A stretch of 64,000 bases of DNA from Isoetes taiwanensis (lineage: Eukaryota > Streptophyta > Lycopodiopsida > Isoetales > Isoetaceae), in NCBI GenBank assembly GCA_021234155.1, contig JAJEKV010000473.1:118506-182505 (forward strand), written 5' to 3'. The position numbers and the translations under genes were made by a program. Each line of letters starts with the position of its first letter. Within the stretch, counting starts at the first letter, position 1. This document shows positions 1 to 11,088 of the stretch, one piece after another. The notes below the pieces were generated by a model. The model ran no database searches, was not told the DNA's origin, and saw nothing but the letters and a program-made list of their open reading frames with translations.

Positions 1-926
1 TAAGTAATTATTAGAGGGCTATTTTATGAAGGCCTCTGCAGGAGGGCTTGTCTATTATGTAGTCCATGTGGCACCAAGTTCTTTGTCGGCCGATTTTGTG
101 ATTGATTTACACGCTTCCACGCCCCACACCTCCCAATCCAAAATCCCACCCCCCTCGGGTCATCCATTTATTTTATATTTCTTTCACATGCGTCCTTTGA
201 ATGCCCATTCCAACTATTCATTCTTATGCCCCTCTCGTGGTTCACCTTGTTTTTGCATTACCATTTTTTCTAGTAGAATATTCTTTTTTTCTCCCTTACT
301 AGAGTGGAATAAGGGAAATTTTTATGTCTTGAAAGTTCCATCTCACCGTATCCGATATGAGCTTATCTTCCCAAATATATAAATGTCATGATGCGTTTCA
401 CTTTGACACTTCTACCCTTAAACCAATGCGCCATTTCGTGTGAGCCATACCTCTCCTCAACTCCGTGAGTATGCCATTCTTATGTTTGACAATCAAGTAA
501 CTTCATTCATTTTCTCTCATCTTTAATGTTCATCCTTCATCTTTACCTAGTGTGGTTACCATCCTTAGGCATCCCCCTCCTTGGCCAAGGACCCCTAGCT
601 GGAGTAGCAAAAATACATGTTTTATTTGCATACTTTCTTTTGACACTTGCCTTATTGAAATGCTCTTCTTTTCAAATTAATTTATGAGTTCTTATCTGCC
701 AAATAACTTTAGTTTGAGTCTTTCAATCAACAAGCAATCCAAGTCGACAATTGAATATGAAACTTACCTCCAACCTCAGATGCTCATAGAATAGATTAGA
801 ATTATATGCTATGACATTTTCTCTTACCTGATGTGTACATCATAAGCGATAACACATGCAACAACATACACTTTCGTGTGCATTCGCTATGTTAGCCAGC
901 CGTAACATAGAACATTCAAAGTGTCT
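1..926. other. Unassigned AT-rich sequence, no gene seen
   Basis: I find no convincing gene here. A 118-codon open frame at 26-382 on the + strand has low-complexity, Ser/Phe-rich composition, no recognisable motif and no codon signal, so I do not call it. The stretch 383-926 is AT-rich with no repeat that I can match elsewhere in the window. Confidence 0.5.
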
Positions 927-1047
927 AGGATGGCACTTAGTGGGACTATTCTTCTAGAATATTAAGGGGCACTTGGTACAGTAATTGGGAGCTCAAGGGA
1001 GGCTCTAGCAAGGTAGTTTGCAAGGGTAAAAGTGTATTCCACAATTT
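927..1047 (+). repeat. 121-bp direct repeat, copy 1
   Basis: This block starts AGGATGGCACTTAG and ends CCACAATTT. It recurs at 1541-1661 with the same length and only a few substitutions. The flanks are unrelated, so the duplicated unit is just this block. It could be a pair of short LTR or solo-repeat remnants or a local duplication; I see no TG..CA ends or target-site duplication. Confidence 0.85.
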
Positions 1048-1409
1048 AAGAAGGTCCAAGAATACATTTGCAGGTGCACGGGCTTGTTATCATGGTGTTT
1101 TATGCATTTTTGATGGGACCAATTCTAGAGATCATGGATGGCAAAAAGGGATATATTCATGGGAAAATTACCAGAATGCCCCTATATTTTGCAAAATTTA
1201 CCAAAATACCCCTAAAAATGGGTTGTTTGGCTAAAATGGCAATAACTTCTTTGTGACTGATCGAACATGAAGGTGGCCTTCACAAAACTTATAGATGATA
1301 TTCAGATCTGTCCAACAGTAGTAGAATCATCTAAAATGGTGTTGGAATCTTCAAGTTATGGTGCTTTAAATACGAGTTTTAAAAAATAACTCAAAACAGC
1401 ATAACTTGT

Positions 1410-1437
1410 GGATGGATGGATGGATGGATGGATGGAT
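1410..1437. repeat. (GATG)n microsatellite
   Basis: Seven tandem GATG/GGAT units are present, in the 493-bp spacer between the two 121-bp repeats. The rest of 1048-1540 shows no gene; the 62-codon frame at 1068-1256 has no recognisable feature. Confidence 0.9.
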
Positions 1438-1540
1438 AGATCTTTTAGGTAAGAATGTAATCACTTAAATAAAAACTCACCATAAAGCTAAGAACTCAAT
1501 TTCCATTTATGTGAGGAGGCACCATATTACCATTTTGAAG

Positions 1541-1661
1541 AGGATGGCACTTAGTGGGACTATTCTTCTAGAATAGTAAGGGGCACTTGATACAGTAATT
1601 GGGAGCCCAAGGGAGGCTCTAGCAAGGTAGTTTGCAAGGGTAAAAGGGTATTCCACAATTT
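1541..1661 (+). repeat. 121-bp direct repeat, copy 2
   Basis: This is the second copy of the block at 927-1047, in the same orientation, and it ends about 110 bp upstream of the ORF at 1775. It could therefore lie in that gene's 5' region. Confidence 0.85.
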
Positions 1662-1774
1662 GTGCATGATCTGTGAATGTCCCATTACGGCATCGTGCAA
1701 ATGCCACATCAACCAAAAATTTTAGCCATCGATGGGCTTCTATTGACATTTGGTAGTATTTTCTTCCAGTCTTG

Positions 1775-2545
1775 ATGGGCAGCAAAAGATCCCAAATTAA
1801 TGATGTAATCTTGAGGAATGAAAGGGACAAAAATGGTGAATGGATTGAAATGCATATTTCTTTGGGATCATGGGTTACTATGAGGCCTCGACAAATGGGT
1901 ACCTTTGCAGTGAAGAAGAGGAGGCTAAATGATGTATTGTCCCATAATTGGAAAGCTCAAATTATTGGATTCATCCTTAGTCCAACAGGTAAGAGTGTAG
2001 ATGAGGTTTTAATTGCACGTGCTTATGGACCTTTAGATATGCTAAAAGAAAAAATTGCAAAGAAGCCACAATTTCCCAAAATGGATGTAAATTCTATCTG
2101 CTCGTCTGATTTTAAGGACAGAGTTCCTGCTCAGAGCATAACCAGTGTCTTGGAAGTCCACCATTTTAGTATTGGCCAACTACTATATCCAGATTTAACA
2201 ATGTCGGCTCTTCGTGACAATGGAGTTTGGTTTCATAAATACCATTATACAAAGACACGTGACAAAGGGGAGTTATCTGTAGTAGATGCTCCAAATCTGA
2301 CTTTGTTATCAAAAGGTTTCTTCGATTTGCAAATGTTGACAACATATCGGCGTTTCTTGGCAAGGGAAGTGGAACGAATGCTTACAGAAAGAGGAGGGGT
2401 TCGTTGTGGAGTGAAAGCTTTCTTGCCAATACAAGTGTTTGCTTTTCTTTTTAGGGATGTGAAGGCTCTAAAAATTGCTCTTCAAACATACACATTACAG
2501 TGCCTTACTGAAATTGAGCTTGATAACATATTCTTTGGGGGTTAA
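1775..2545 (+). CDS. Hypothetical protein, unrecognised, about 256 aa
   Basis: This is an uninterrupted frame with ATG at 1775 and TAA at 2543-2545. The protein is mixed alpha/beta in character, with basic stretches near the N-terminus (KKRRLNDV) and a Leu/Phe-rich C-terminal third (LLSKGFFDLQML, FLFRDVKALK). I recognise no family, signal peptide or membrane span. A polypyrimidine tract and CAG end at 1769, so this may be an internal exon rather than a complete gene. A second open block (2662-3033) follows after about 115 bp and may be the next exon. It could be a host gene or an old transposon ORF; the sequence does not decide. Length and regular composition argue that it was coding. Confidence 0.45.
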   Translation: MGSKRSQINDVILRNERDKNGEWIEMHISLGSWVTMRPRQMGTFAVKKRRLNDVLSHNWKAQIIGFILSPTGKSVDEVLIARAYGPLDMLKEKIAKKPQFPKMDVNSICSSDFKDRVPAQSITSVLEVHHFSIGQLLYPDLTMSALRDNGVWFHKYHYTKTRDKGELSVVDAPNLTLLSKGFFDLQMLTTYRRFLAREVERMLTERGGVRCGVKAFLPIQVFAFLFRDVKALKIALQTYTLQCLTEIELDNIFFGG

Positions 2546-2661
2546 AAGTCAAAGGTCCATGTGACTAGTGGACAAGTAACTGAATGTGCAGTGGATACAA
2601 GCAGCCTCATCTTTAGGTACGTCTATATTATATTTTAAATTCCCATTGCTTCATCTGCGTT

Positions 2662-3033
2662 TTGACATTCCAAACCCTGTTCTATTTCAGATATAGACTA
2701 CCAAAGCAAACTTTATATTGTAACTTCTTTGCTCAAAGGAGAAAACAAATAAAAGAGAATGGGAATTGGTGTTGGAAACCAGTTGAAGAGCATTGTTTGA
2801 GATCCCTCGTAACTCAATTGCAGGTACACATTGAAGAGGGCCGCTTGGAAACATTAGATGTTGAAGAAGATTGGACTCTCATGGAATGTAGGAAGTTGTT
2901 GGAGTGCTTGTACGGGCTTGCTGATTTTCAATTTGTGAAGGACAACAAGAAGGTTGGTTTAAGAAGAGAATGCTCAATAAAATGCAAGGATTGTATGTCT
3001 CCCCATCTTTTACGAGTTGTCTCGCAAGTTTAA
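2662..3033 (+). CDS. Hypothetical ORF, possible second exon of the 1775 gene
   Basis: An open frame of about 120 codons begins near a plausible acceptor (TTTCAG at about 2686-2691). From there it reads through YRLPKQTLYCNFF, a Trp/Glu-rich stretch (NWCWKPVEEHC) and a leucine-rich acidic helix (LMECRKLLECLYGL). I see no known domain. Its proximity and orientation suggest it belongs with the ORF at 1775-2545, with an intron of about 140 bp between them, but I cannot fix the donor. It could also be a fragment of an old element. The N-terminal residues read upstream of the acceptor are probably intronic. Confidence 0.35.
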   Translation: MTFQTLFYFRYRLPKQTLYCNFFAQRRKQIKENGNWCWKPVEEHCLRSLVTQLQVHIEEGRLETLDVEEDWTLMECRKLLECLYGLADFQFVKDNKKVGLRRECSIKCKDCMSPHLLRVVSQV

Positions 3034-4800
3034 ATAAATAAAAATCAAAGATCCATTTGGCAAACTTGGGTTCAATTCCCAAAGTGATGTTCTGTTATAG
3101 TCCATTCCAACTATTAACAGATTTCTCCTTTGGTCACATGAGGAAGTGAAGATGCAATAGTGCATGCGCAGAATTTTAAGTTTAAGGTAAACTTTGTGAA
3201 TATGCATTACTCTATATCTGTAATGACATGTGGCTTGCAGGGCAATAGCTAGAGAAATGATGGATGTGCTCAAATAACTTAAGCAGGTTATGAACTCTTA
3301 TGGACTCATCCTTCTGGTGGTTGATGCAATAACCGTCCAAGAGCAACGGGCTGTCCAGATCTGCATTTCTGGGTTCTTCAGAGTTCTTGACTCCAGAGCT
3401 AAGCTTTGATTTGAGTATGCAACAAACTATCTATTGACAGGAACTTGCAGTGGCTTGATGAATGGCTCGCACTGAATTCTGTATGTCTCTCCGCTGATAA
3501 AAAACTTGACATATGTTGACATCTTGAATAGGTTTGCCAAAGGGGTAATACTTAAGATTTCCTATTACTAGGAAGGGATTGGAGCTATCTTTGAGACAAT
3601 AGTTGGTGCTGCAAGCATTGAAGGACATATAAGATTAGCCCAGGAGACTGCCAAGAGGAATTTGGAGGGTAATCAGCTTAAAGTAGATAGCAACGGTCTC
3701 TTACTTTTTCTGAAAAGATAGGAGCATTGTTTATTTTCAAATTGACATTTTCTCTTGTAAAGCAGCCATTGTAGTACCTTTGCATTGTCTTTGATAGGTT
3801 CCTTCAGAAAGTACTTTGCTTCTATAGCATATGAGGGCATTGTGATTGGGACTATGTAATGCAGGCTTTTCTCTTGCTGGTTTTGGACTTGGAGAGGACA
3901 GAGAGGATCGCAACGAACTTCTAAAAGCAGCAATTGTATGTGAGTTATACATTGCGGTTAGTTCCTAAACTTTTTCAAATTAAAGCAAGAACTTGCATCT
4001 CTTTTCAAGGGATATATTCCTCAGGAGTAACACTACTGCATGCATTTGTATAGGATCCCTTAGTTTTTACTGTGATTGAACTGTTTTTCTTTTATAATCA
4101 TTGGATGTTTTTATTGAAGCTCAAATTTAACTGTCAGCATTATTATCATCTAAGCAATCACTAATCAATCTCTGGTTGCAAATGTGACATTCATTGGCAT
4201 TTAAATTCCATTGTTAAACCTTTATACAATGAATCTCTTAGGGACATGGTTCTGTTGTTACATGCAGGCACATCTACTAGAATAGTATTCATGCCATGTC
4301 ACTGGATTGGGGACACCAGGTATAGCATGTTTGAAATGCATAGTCAACAGTTGGAACTTGGTATCAATGGCATATGTTCTGCAAAAACGTGTAAGCCATA
4401 TGTAAAACACAGAATTTATGAGATAAAAAAGTTGCCTCTGTTATTGGCAGTCAAAATTGTAAATTCAATCACTTTGTTAAAACAAAAATTACACAATAGT
4501 GAATGTTGTGACTTGTACTGCAGGTATCTTTGCATAAGGCTAGTCTTAACTTTGTGCAGTAGAGTTTATAAATCATGTTCTGGTGGCAATTGGTTGTCAA
4601 GTAAATTACACATGCAGTGGCTAGGTTACTGCACAATAAAGCCGACAAGCCGCTTAGATTATATGCATGTATTGTCCTAAAGCAAAATGTTATGAAAGCC
4701 TTGATGCATTGTGATTCTGGCATGATTTTCTCATTTTCTGCGCCATGCGTGCATGCTTAACATTTTGAATTCCATATATCTGTTGTGATCCATTATGTAG
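3034..4800. other. Non-coding or intronic sequence upstream of IQD exons
   Basis: I find no confident gene. Two short islands read like exons on the + strand: around 3574-3670 (EGIGAIFETIVGAAS, then a charged helix) and around 3862-3950 after a CAG (LAGFGLGEDREDRNELL). I cannot place them in a family. A frame at 4246-4680 is Cys/Leu-rich and looks like translated non-coding DNA. The stretch may hold introns of the IQD gene, but the expected preceding exon, with an IQ motif and the first 16 residues of the IQ67 domain, was not found. Confidence 0.35.
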
Positions 4801-5028
4801 GCTCAAAGAGCACTTGGGTCCTTAAGAGCTCTAGTCAGGCTGCAAGCCCTTGTTCGTGGACATATTGTGAGAAAGCAAGCTTCAGTTTCACTTCGTTGTG
4901 TGCAAGCTATTGTCAGAGCACAAGCATTGTACCGGGGTCACCATGTTCGTACATCTTCTATAGGAAGAGCTGTCCAAGAAAGAATTCTGGTCTTGCATCA
5001 ACAGCAAGCAGATACATGGGAGATTGTG
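4801..5028 (+). CDS. IQD (IQ67-domain) protein, exon with IQ motifs
   Basis: This 76-codon exon is bounded by an AG acceptor (ends 4800) and a GT donor (GTAAGG at 5029), phase 0 on both sides. It reads [19 protein letters not shown], then [20 protein letters not shown], then ALYRGHHVR. These are the overlapping IQ, 1-5-10 and 1-8-14 calmodulin-binding motifs of the plant IQ67 domain, and a conserved phase-0 intron just before this point is a hallmark of that family. IQD proteins bind calmodulin and act as microtubule- or membrane-associated scaffolds. The first IQ motif, which should be in the preceding exon, is not visible, so this is either a gene with a long upstream intron or a fragment. 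Family call strong; completeness doubtful. Confidence 0.8.
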
Positions 5029-5162
5029 GTAAGGGTTCCTGAGCCTTATAGTGGTAATTTCATTTGTAAGGCAGTTCTAAGCACAGAATAATATTTTGGA
5101 CTAAAGTCTCACTCAAAGAAACAGAATGGGAACTCTTTATGATGCATTAAGTGTTAGCTTAG

Positions 5163-5264
5163 GTTATTCAAATTTTGACAAGGACTGGTGGTCGTAAATA
5201 CCAGACTTCAAGAACCGGATCAAAGAGTCAGAATAGGGGCTTGGCCTATGCTCTACAACGTCAG
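5163..5264 (+). CDS. IQD protein, next exon
   Basis: This is a 34-codon exon between an AG at 5161-5162 and the donor GTAGGT at 5265, phase 0 on both sides, so it splices in frame to 4801-5028. It reads through KYQTSRTGSKSQNRG and ends in LAYALQRQ, matching the conserved ALAYAFSHQ-type segment that follows the IQ67 domain in IQD proteins. The usual downstream WLERWMA-like motif was not found in 5265-5700, so the 3' end is missing, further away or diverged. Confidence 0.65.
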
Positions 5265-6437
5265 GTAGGTAACTTTAACATTAAGATGTTTTGATTTGTC
5301 TATCCTAATGCACCCTTTCTTGTAAAATATAGCTACCTTCTTGTCATCTTCACAGTTTTTATTCCACAGTCTTTTGTTACAAGATGTTAGCAGTAATAAT
5401 CCAAACCTCATCGCTGCAGCACAAGTTTGCACTGAGGTTTTGAAATAAACTGGAAACCCCACAAACTTCTAAATCACATTTCATCTTTTGCTTCCTTGAA
5501 TGCCTTGTTCAGGGAGCTGATAAATGTGCTGCATGTGCAGGTTTTGTAGCAGTGCCTATAGCAGAGTTTAGGTATGCCGCTAGGTCACCTTCTTGTTGCA
5601 CAGATTTTCCCAAATGATTGTATATGTCTAAGGCTTGTAGATATGCATCTTATGTAGGGAATCTTATGAGTGTTGTTGATAATGATTAATTGCTGGAATA
5701 CGAGCATGCACAGAGTTTTATTGAAGGATTAAATGTTATGATCAAAAAGACTGAATGAATTGAGCAGTAGTAGTGTACAGTCATTTGCCATATCAATTGC
5801 AAGGGCTGGATTAGGCTACAAACAGACCTGGAATAGATACTAGATAACAGAACTCTAAATTCAATACCTTCATTCTCTACTGTCCTATTGAGTTTAAACT
5901 CTACAGATATATTTTCTCTCTCTTCCATAGCAGAACACCATCTGCAAGACTCGCATGTATTTAATGGCTTGAAAGCATGATGAACACCTCTTCTACAGCT
6001 CTTGTAGCAATGGCATTATAACTTTTGGAAGCATGGACGGTCTCGGTAGCAATTAAAAGTTCCTGCCAAAGAAATCAACAAAGTAAGTTCTGTTCCTCTA
6101 TGACCTTGACGTCAAAAGATACTAGAGCCAGTCAAAGGAGAACTTCAACAACAAATTATTAACTAGCTCCATGACATGACAAAACTTGCAAAGATGCTTT
6201 GTATTTCTAGGGTCTATTGTGGATGGCATGCATGCAATACCCATGCTTGATGATGAGGACTATGATTTGGTCCACTGTCTTGTAGGCTTATCATGGTCAA
6301 ACTGAATGCTGCAGAGACAGGTTCAAAGAATGTTGCAGTGACAACTTCAAATTTGTACAAAGAATGCTGTAGTGACAACTTCAGATAATAATGGAGTCGT
6401 TATGCATTAACAGTAAGTTACCTGTACTTGTTTGTAT
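5265..6437. other. Intergenic AT-rich sequence
   Basis: A short open run at about 5362-5448 after a CAG could be a last IQD exon (it ends LKNAA-free at a TAA), but it has no IQD motif. Nothing else is supported in this stretch. Confidence 0.4.
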
Positions 6438-6891
6438 TCATTGTAGTGACAGCTGCCATTTACTCCCAACCCTTTGCCGCTTTGATCTCCATTCTTTTTG
6501 TGTTGTAGCAGCCGTAGATCTCATCCATGCCTCCTTCTTCCTCTTTTTGGATAATTCTTTCAAAGCTTTATCTACAATTGGATTTGCCCTTTGTCGCACA
6601 TTTCTTTCATGTCTAGCAATCAGCCTTCTATAGAACCATTGGCTCATTTGATATAAGGGTCTAGATAAAGACGTGCTCCCACCTCTTTGAGTCCCTCGGT
6701 GGAAGGCCATTTTAGCTTGTTTGTGGGATTTCTCCATGCCCTGAGTATTCCAGATAGCAAGGCTGCCATATGTCTTAACGAACCACGGACCATGTGCATG
6801 CAATATATGGATATAATGGGTGACCTCAGATTCTCCCCATGCTGCTATGTATGCAGTTGTAAATTTTGTAACTAGATCTTTGAAAGACTCC
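6438..6891 (-). pseudogene. G1 gene, 3' part (C-terminus), separated by element A
   Basis: On the minus strand the frame runs from the target-site duplication at 6891-6887 to a TGA at 6438. It continues the frame of the gene at 16419-13947: removing element A and one TSD copy gives 994 + 449 nt, exactly 481 codons including the stop. This part reads IHILHAHGPWFVKTYGSLAI, then WNTQGMEKSHKQAKMAFHRG, then a basic C-terminus (ELSKKRKKEAW). The pattern of His-rich strand, then an E followed by H/K (QGMEKSHK), resembles the end of a DDE-type transposase core, but I cannot name a family. The open frame across the junction shows that the gene was intact here until the insertion. Confidence 0.7.
6887..6891. 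repeat. Target-site duplication of element A, left copy (ACTCC)
   Basis: ACTCC directly precedes TGTTAGAGCC of the left LTR and recurs at 13947-13951 after the right LTR. Five bp is the usual Ty3/gypsy duplication length. Confidence 0.95.
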
Positions 6892-7260
6892 TGTTAGAGC
6901 CTGGACTCTAACCTTGCAAGAAGGATGAAAAACCCAACAATCCAAGCTCAATCTATCAGATCAAGGCAATGCACAACACAAAGAATCATCATCTCCATAG
7001 CTAGATCAAGCAAAATCCTCTCCCTCAATACACCGTCTCTCTCTGTTCTTCTCTCTCTCTGCTCAGATAATACAGTGATCATCATACCTCCATAATGCAT
7101 ACGTGCAAAAATCCTGCACGCGTGCATGCGCGTATATCACTCTATATACGGTATATGATGTGGTGAGTGGTGACAAGTGTGGTGAGTGGTGACGAATGTG
7201 GTGAGTGGTGACAAGTGTGGTGAGTGGTGAATGGTGTGGTGAGTGGTGACGACCCCAACA
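6892..7260 (-). repeat. Element A 3' LTR (left)
   Basis: It begins TGTTAGAGCC and ends CCCCAACA on the + strand (TG..CA on both strands). Its right third has about five copies of a TGTGGTGAGTGGTGAC-like unit (7158-7252). It is 99.5% identical to 13578-13946. Confidence 0.96.
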
Positions 7261-7671
7261 GTGGCGACCATAGTGGGAAAATGTGCCACTCCGTGGCGGA
7301 GAACCCACAACACACATACTAATATGGTCCTTGGGACATGTCCCCAAATGACACATTTACATGTATGTTTAGAAAGAAAATACCCTCCTCAAATCCAAAT
7401 GACTGATACAAACAAACTGGTCCAAAATGACAGTGACGAAACAGAGCCTCTGTAACTGCGGCAAACTTTGAAAGCTGATATCTTGAGTTCCAGACCTCCG
7501 TTTGACCTGCACCATAGCTCGTTGGATTCGTATCGCTGAAACACATCTTTTAATGTAGGATAGATGAAGTATTACTGAACTGTCACCATCTATTTTTACA
7601 GAAAAACGACCTGCTGTAAAAAAATTCTCCACAAATTCTCTGTAATTGGAGCTCTGCCAAATCTAAATCCC
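7261..7671 (-). other. Element A 3' non-coding region
   Basis: No gene. The bases next to the LTR on the + strand, GTGGCGACCATAGTGGGAA, resemble a primer-binding site rather than the expected minus-strand polypurine tract; see findings. Confidence 0.5.
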
Positions 7672-8980
7672 TTAGAATAGCACTTCTCTTTCAAAATAAG
7701 GCCTGGGATCCTTGCCATTTCTGGGATTAGGCAACAATTCCCCTTCTGGAGTCATCAAGTAGAAAGCCCCACCTGGTACCTCTTTATCAATTAGAAATGG
7801 GCCTTCCCATGGGCTTTGAAATTTAGATAGATGCTGCTTAGTGGTCCTGCCCTTCCTCAAATGGATTGACAACCTGTAACTTGTCTTTGATAAGCTTTAC
7901 TTTCTGTTTATGCCTCATATTGAAGTCTGCTGCTTCTTGTCTCATCTCTTGCAATTGCAACAAATCAGCCATCCTATTATGCACTTGATTTGGAGTTGGA
8001 ACTTCTCCTAAATTTTCAAAATAAGGGAGCTCCATAAATGAACACAAAGGAATGTCCAAATGAATAGGCATCACAGCTTGCACTCCATAAACCAATTCAA
8101 ATGGTGTAAATCCTGTAGCCAACTTGTAAGTACACCTGAAACTCCATAAGGCCCCTGTCAAAGCTTCATGCCAATTTCTTTGATTATCCTTCACTATTTT
8201 GGCCAAGATAGCTTTCAGAATTTTATTAGTAGACTCAGCTTGCCCATTTCCCTGTGGATAATAAGCAGAAGCTTGCACATGTTGAACACCAATCTTTTCT
8301 GTTAACTGAGCTACTACTTTTTTCATGAAATGAGTTCCCGATCAGACAAAAGGATGGCTGGAACACCAAACCGAGAAATCAAATTGTGATAAAGAAAGCT
8401 TACTGTGATATTTTCTATAGCATGCTTTGCTGGAATTGCTTCTACCCACTTCGTAAACAAACATGTGGCTGCCAATATATACTTATGACCTTTGGAAGAT
8501 GGAGGATTGATAGGCCCAATGTAATCCAATCCCCACATATGAAACGAATCAACACTCAAAATAGGATGGAATGGCATATTATTGTGGCCTGTTAATTGTT
8601 TATGCCTTTGACACTTCTCACATTTGCTAACAAAGTCTCTAGTATCCTTGTAAAGAGTTGGCCAATAATATCCCCAATGAAGGATCTTCCTAGCTGTAGT
8701 TCCGCTGCAAAATGCCCCCGACAAATCATGTGCTTGTTTGTAACAAATCATGAGTTTGCTGACCAGCCACACACCTTAATAAGAGACCTTCCATAGTCCT
8801 CTTATAAAGAATAGCTTCATGCACCACATAACCAGCTGCTTGTACTCTAAGAGCATGCTTTTGTTGCTTTGAAAATGATGAAGGATAAGTCTGATCTTGT
8901 AAATACCTGTATATATTGGCATACCAAAGATCCACGGTCTCAATGAACCCTTGCAATACGCCATTATCCGGAATCTGCAT
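7672..8980 (-). pseudogene. Element A integrase (HHCC, DDE core, C-terminal tail)
   Basis: Three minus-strand frames tile the integrase. At 8772-8323: a zinc-finger end (CEKCQRHK), the first catalytic D in MWGLDYIGPINPP and the second in LSDRE. At 8326-7838: YYPQGNGQAESTNKIL with the catalytic E, then PFELVYGVQAVMP. At 7872-7672: the C-terminal SPWEGPFLIDKEVPGGAFYL block. Upstream, 8980-8726 holds a helical linker. Frame changes at about 8325 and 7855 break it. Enzymatic role: joining LTR cDNA ends to the target. It has no chromodomain. Confidence 0.85.
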
Positions 8981-9007
8981 CGGCTGGGTGCTGTTTCCTC
9001 TTCTATT

Positions 9008-9511
9008 TCAAAGACTAATCGCACTTGGATTATGAGCTCCTTGAGCCATCTTAACATACTTCAACTCAAATTCTTGTATGATAAGAGCCCATCTTGTAAA
9101 CTTAGGATCTTGGACTGTCTTGTTGTAAATGCATGGCAATGGGTTCACATCCATATGAATGTAAACATATCTTGTACATTTGCTGAATTCCATTGTGAAG
9201 GAAGAAGATAATGTCTAAATTTATTCAAGGCCCACTTCAATGCCAACCCAAGATGCTCCATATGAGTCCATTTCTCGCTCTTGTGGAGTTAACAACCCGC
9301 TAGCATAGTAATTCACATCATAATGCTTTTGCTGATTTTTTCCGACATAGTGTGACACCAAAGCTTGCTCCCAAACAAGAAAGAATAAATGAAAAGGCTC
9401 ACTCATTCTTGGAGGAATCAGCAAAGTCCTCTCTTTCGGTTGTCCAAGGCACCATTCAAATGCTTCTTGAGTCCTCCTTCCATCTAAAACTTCGCCCTTG
9501 CTTTCATACAA
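9008..9511 (-). pseudogene. Element A RNase H
   Basis: The frames at 9511-9221 and 9193-9008 share one register, broken by stops. They carry the end of RT and RNase H features: VSHYVGKNQQKHYDVNYYAS, then VYIHMDVNPLPCIYNK and the tail FTRWALIIQEFELKYVK. The tail matches the usual RW..LL.EF.f.i.Y segment before integrase. The catalytic acidic residues are not all visible, so it is probably inactive as written. Confidence 0.7.
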
Positions 9512-11088
9512 TCCGCAAGTGGCTGGGTTACTTTAGCAAAACTGTGCAAATACCTCCTACTAAAACTGAGTTGGCCATATAAGCTTCTCACTTGTGATAC
9601 ATTTGTAGGTGGTTTCACCTTCTCCAAGGCTGCAATCTTACCATGATCCACTTGTAACCCCTTTTCTGAAACATAATTGCCCAATAGTTTTCCTCCTTTA
9701 GTGAAGAAAATACACTTAGCAGGATTCAAACTTATGCCATACAATCGGCATCTTTCAAGAACTTTTCTGAGGTGATCCAAGTGATCCCTTCTTGAATTCG
9801 AAAACACTGTTAAATCATCTATAAAGACTCTCAAAAAGTCTAAAATATCATGAAAAGCATATGTCATAGCTCTCTGAAATGTGGCTGGAGCATTTGTGAG
9901 GCCAAAAGGTAATACCTTGTAAGCATAGATGCCAAAAGGTGTTCGAAAAGCCGTCATTGCTTGATGTGGTGGATAGATTTGGATCTGATTATATCGAAAG
10001 TACCCATCCAAGAAAGAATAGGCCTGATTTCCTGCAACAATATCCAATAAAGTGTCTATGAATGATGTAGGAAAATGATCTCTTTTGGTAGCTTTATTGA
10101 GATCCCTGTAATCAATGCATACTCGGATTGAGTTATTTGGCTTTCTCACTGGGACAATAGAACTGATCCAATCTGAATTTGGCACTGGTACAATAAATCC
10201 TGCCTCCAAAAGCTTCATGACTTCAACCTTTACTTGCTCCTCTATGGCTGGACTCATTCTCCTTTGAGCTTGTTGGACTGGTTTTGATCCTTGTTTCAAA
10301 TCAATGGTATGCACCACAACCTCTGGTGGAATGCCTTTCAATTCTTTGTAATTTCTTGCCAAAACATCCCTGAATTCTCTTAATAAAGATATCAAATCGC
10401 GTTCCTCCTCTTGAGTAAGATCCCCTCCAATAGTAACCAATTCTTCTTGATTTCCTTGAGAAATATTGATGTTCTTGACTGAATGTGGTGACTGTGATGA
10501 ATGTGGTGAATGTGATGAGTGTGGTGACTGTGATGAATGTGGTGCGTGTGATGACTGTGGTGACTGTAATGGATGTGGTGGATGTGATGATTGTGATGAA
10601 TGTGGTGCATGTGGTGACTGTGATGATTGTGGGGAATATGGACTGATCTGATTTACCTCATCCTCCAGAATGTGCGCATGCCACCAAGCTGCTTGTCCTT
10701 GTATAGTGGGCTGATTTCTGTTTACCCCATCCATGCTTGATGTCAAAATCAGCATCTCTACTTGATCTTGATCAATTTCTTGCTGAAATAAACTCTCCCC
10801 AATGGGTCTTTGAATGGACTCCTCCTGCATGTTTACAAGAGTCTCTTGTAACTCACCTTCACCAATACTTTCAAGTCTTTGGAGATACTTTATCGCAACT
10901 TGTTGCTGTAAATGACATATTTCTGAAATTTGGGTACCTTTTAACCACTTGTACAAAGTCTTATCTTCCCCTGTCACCCACTTCCAAGACATGAAAACAA
11001 CTAAGACCCTTGCTGGGACACTATAGCATTCTCTTTGCTGATTTCTAACTGCGGGCTGCTCAAAGAAGGATTGCAAAGAAAGGCACAT
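9484..11088 (-). pseudogene. Element A reverse transcriptase region
   Basis: A 534-codon open frame. After a variable N-terminal part with a His/Ser/Pro repeat (10640-10478) it contains a complete-looking RT palm: SSIVPVRKPNNSIRVCIDYR, DLNKATKRDHFP, SFLDGYFRYNQIQI, VLPFGLTNAPATFQRAM and the active site VFIDDLTVFS (FIDD in place of the commoner YLDD/YVDD). It then runs into the thumb (LLGNYVSEKG). Its register differs from the gag and protease frames, so a frameshift near 11100-11220 separates them. It would polymerise LTR cDNA in the virus-like particle. Confidence 0.88.
10478..10640 (-). repeat. In-frame 9-bp tandem repeat in pol of element A
   Basis: About eighteen tandem 9-mers of the type TGTGGTGAC/TGTGATGAA (+ strand) encode an alternating Ser-Pro-His/Ser-Gln-Ser-style track on the minus strand, between protease and RT. 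The motif is close to the repeat inside the LTRs of the same element. Confidence 0.85.

Noticed and set aside
7063-7356. 97-codon minus-strand frame at the left LTR of A
   Set aside because: It crosses the LTR edge and consists mostly of the translated LTR tandem repeat.
10392-10610. His-rich 72-codon frame inside element A
   Set aside because: It is an alternate reading of the 9-bp tandem repeat in the RT frame.
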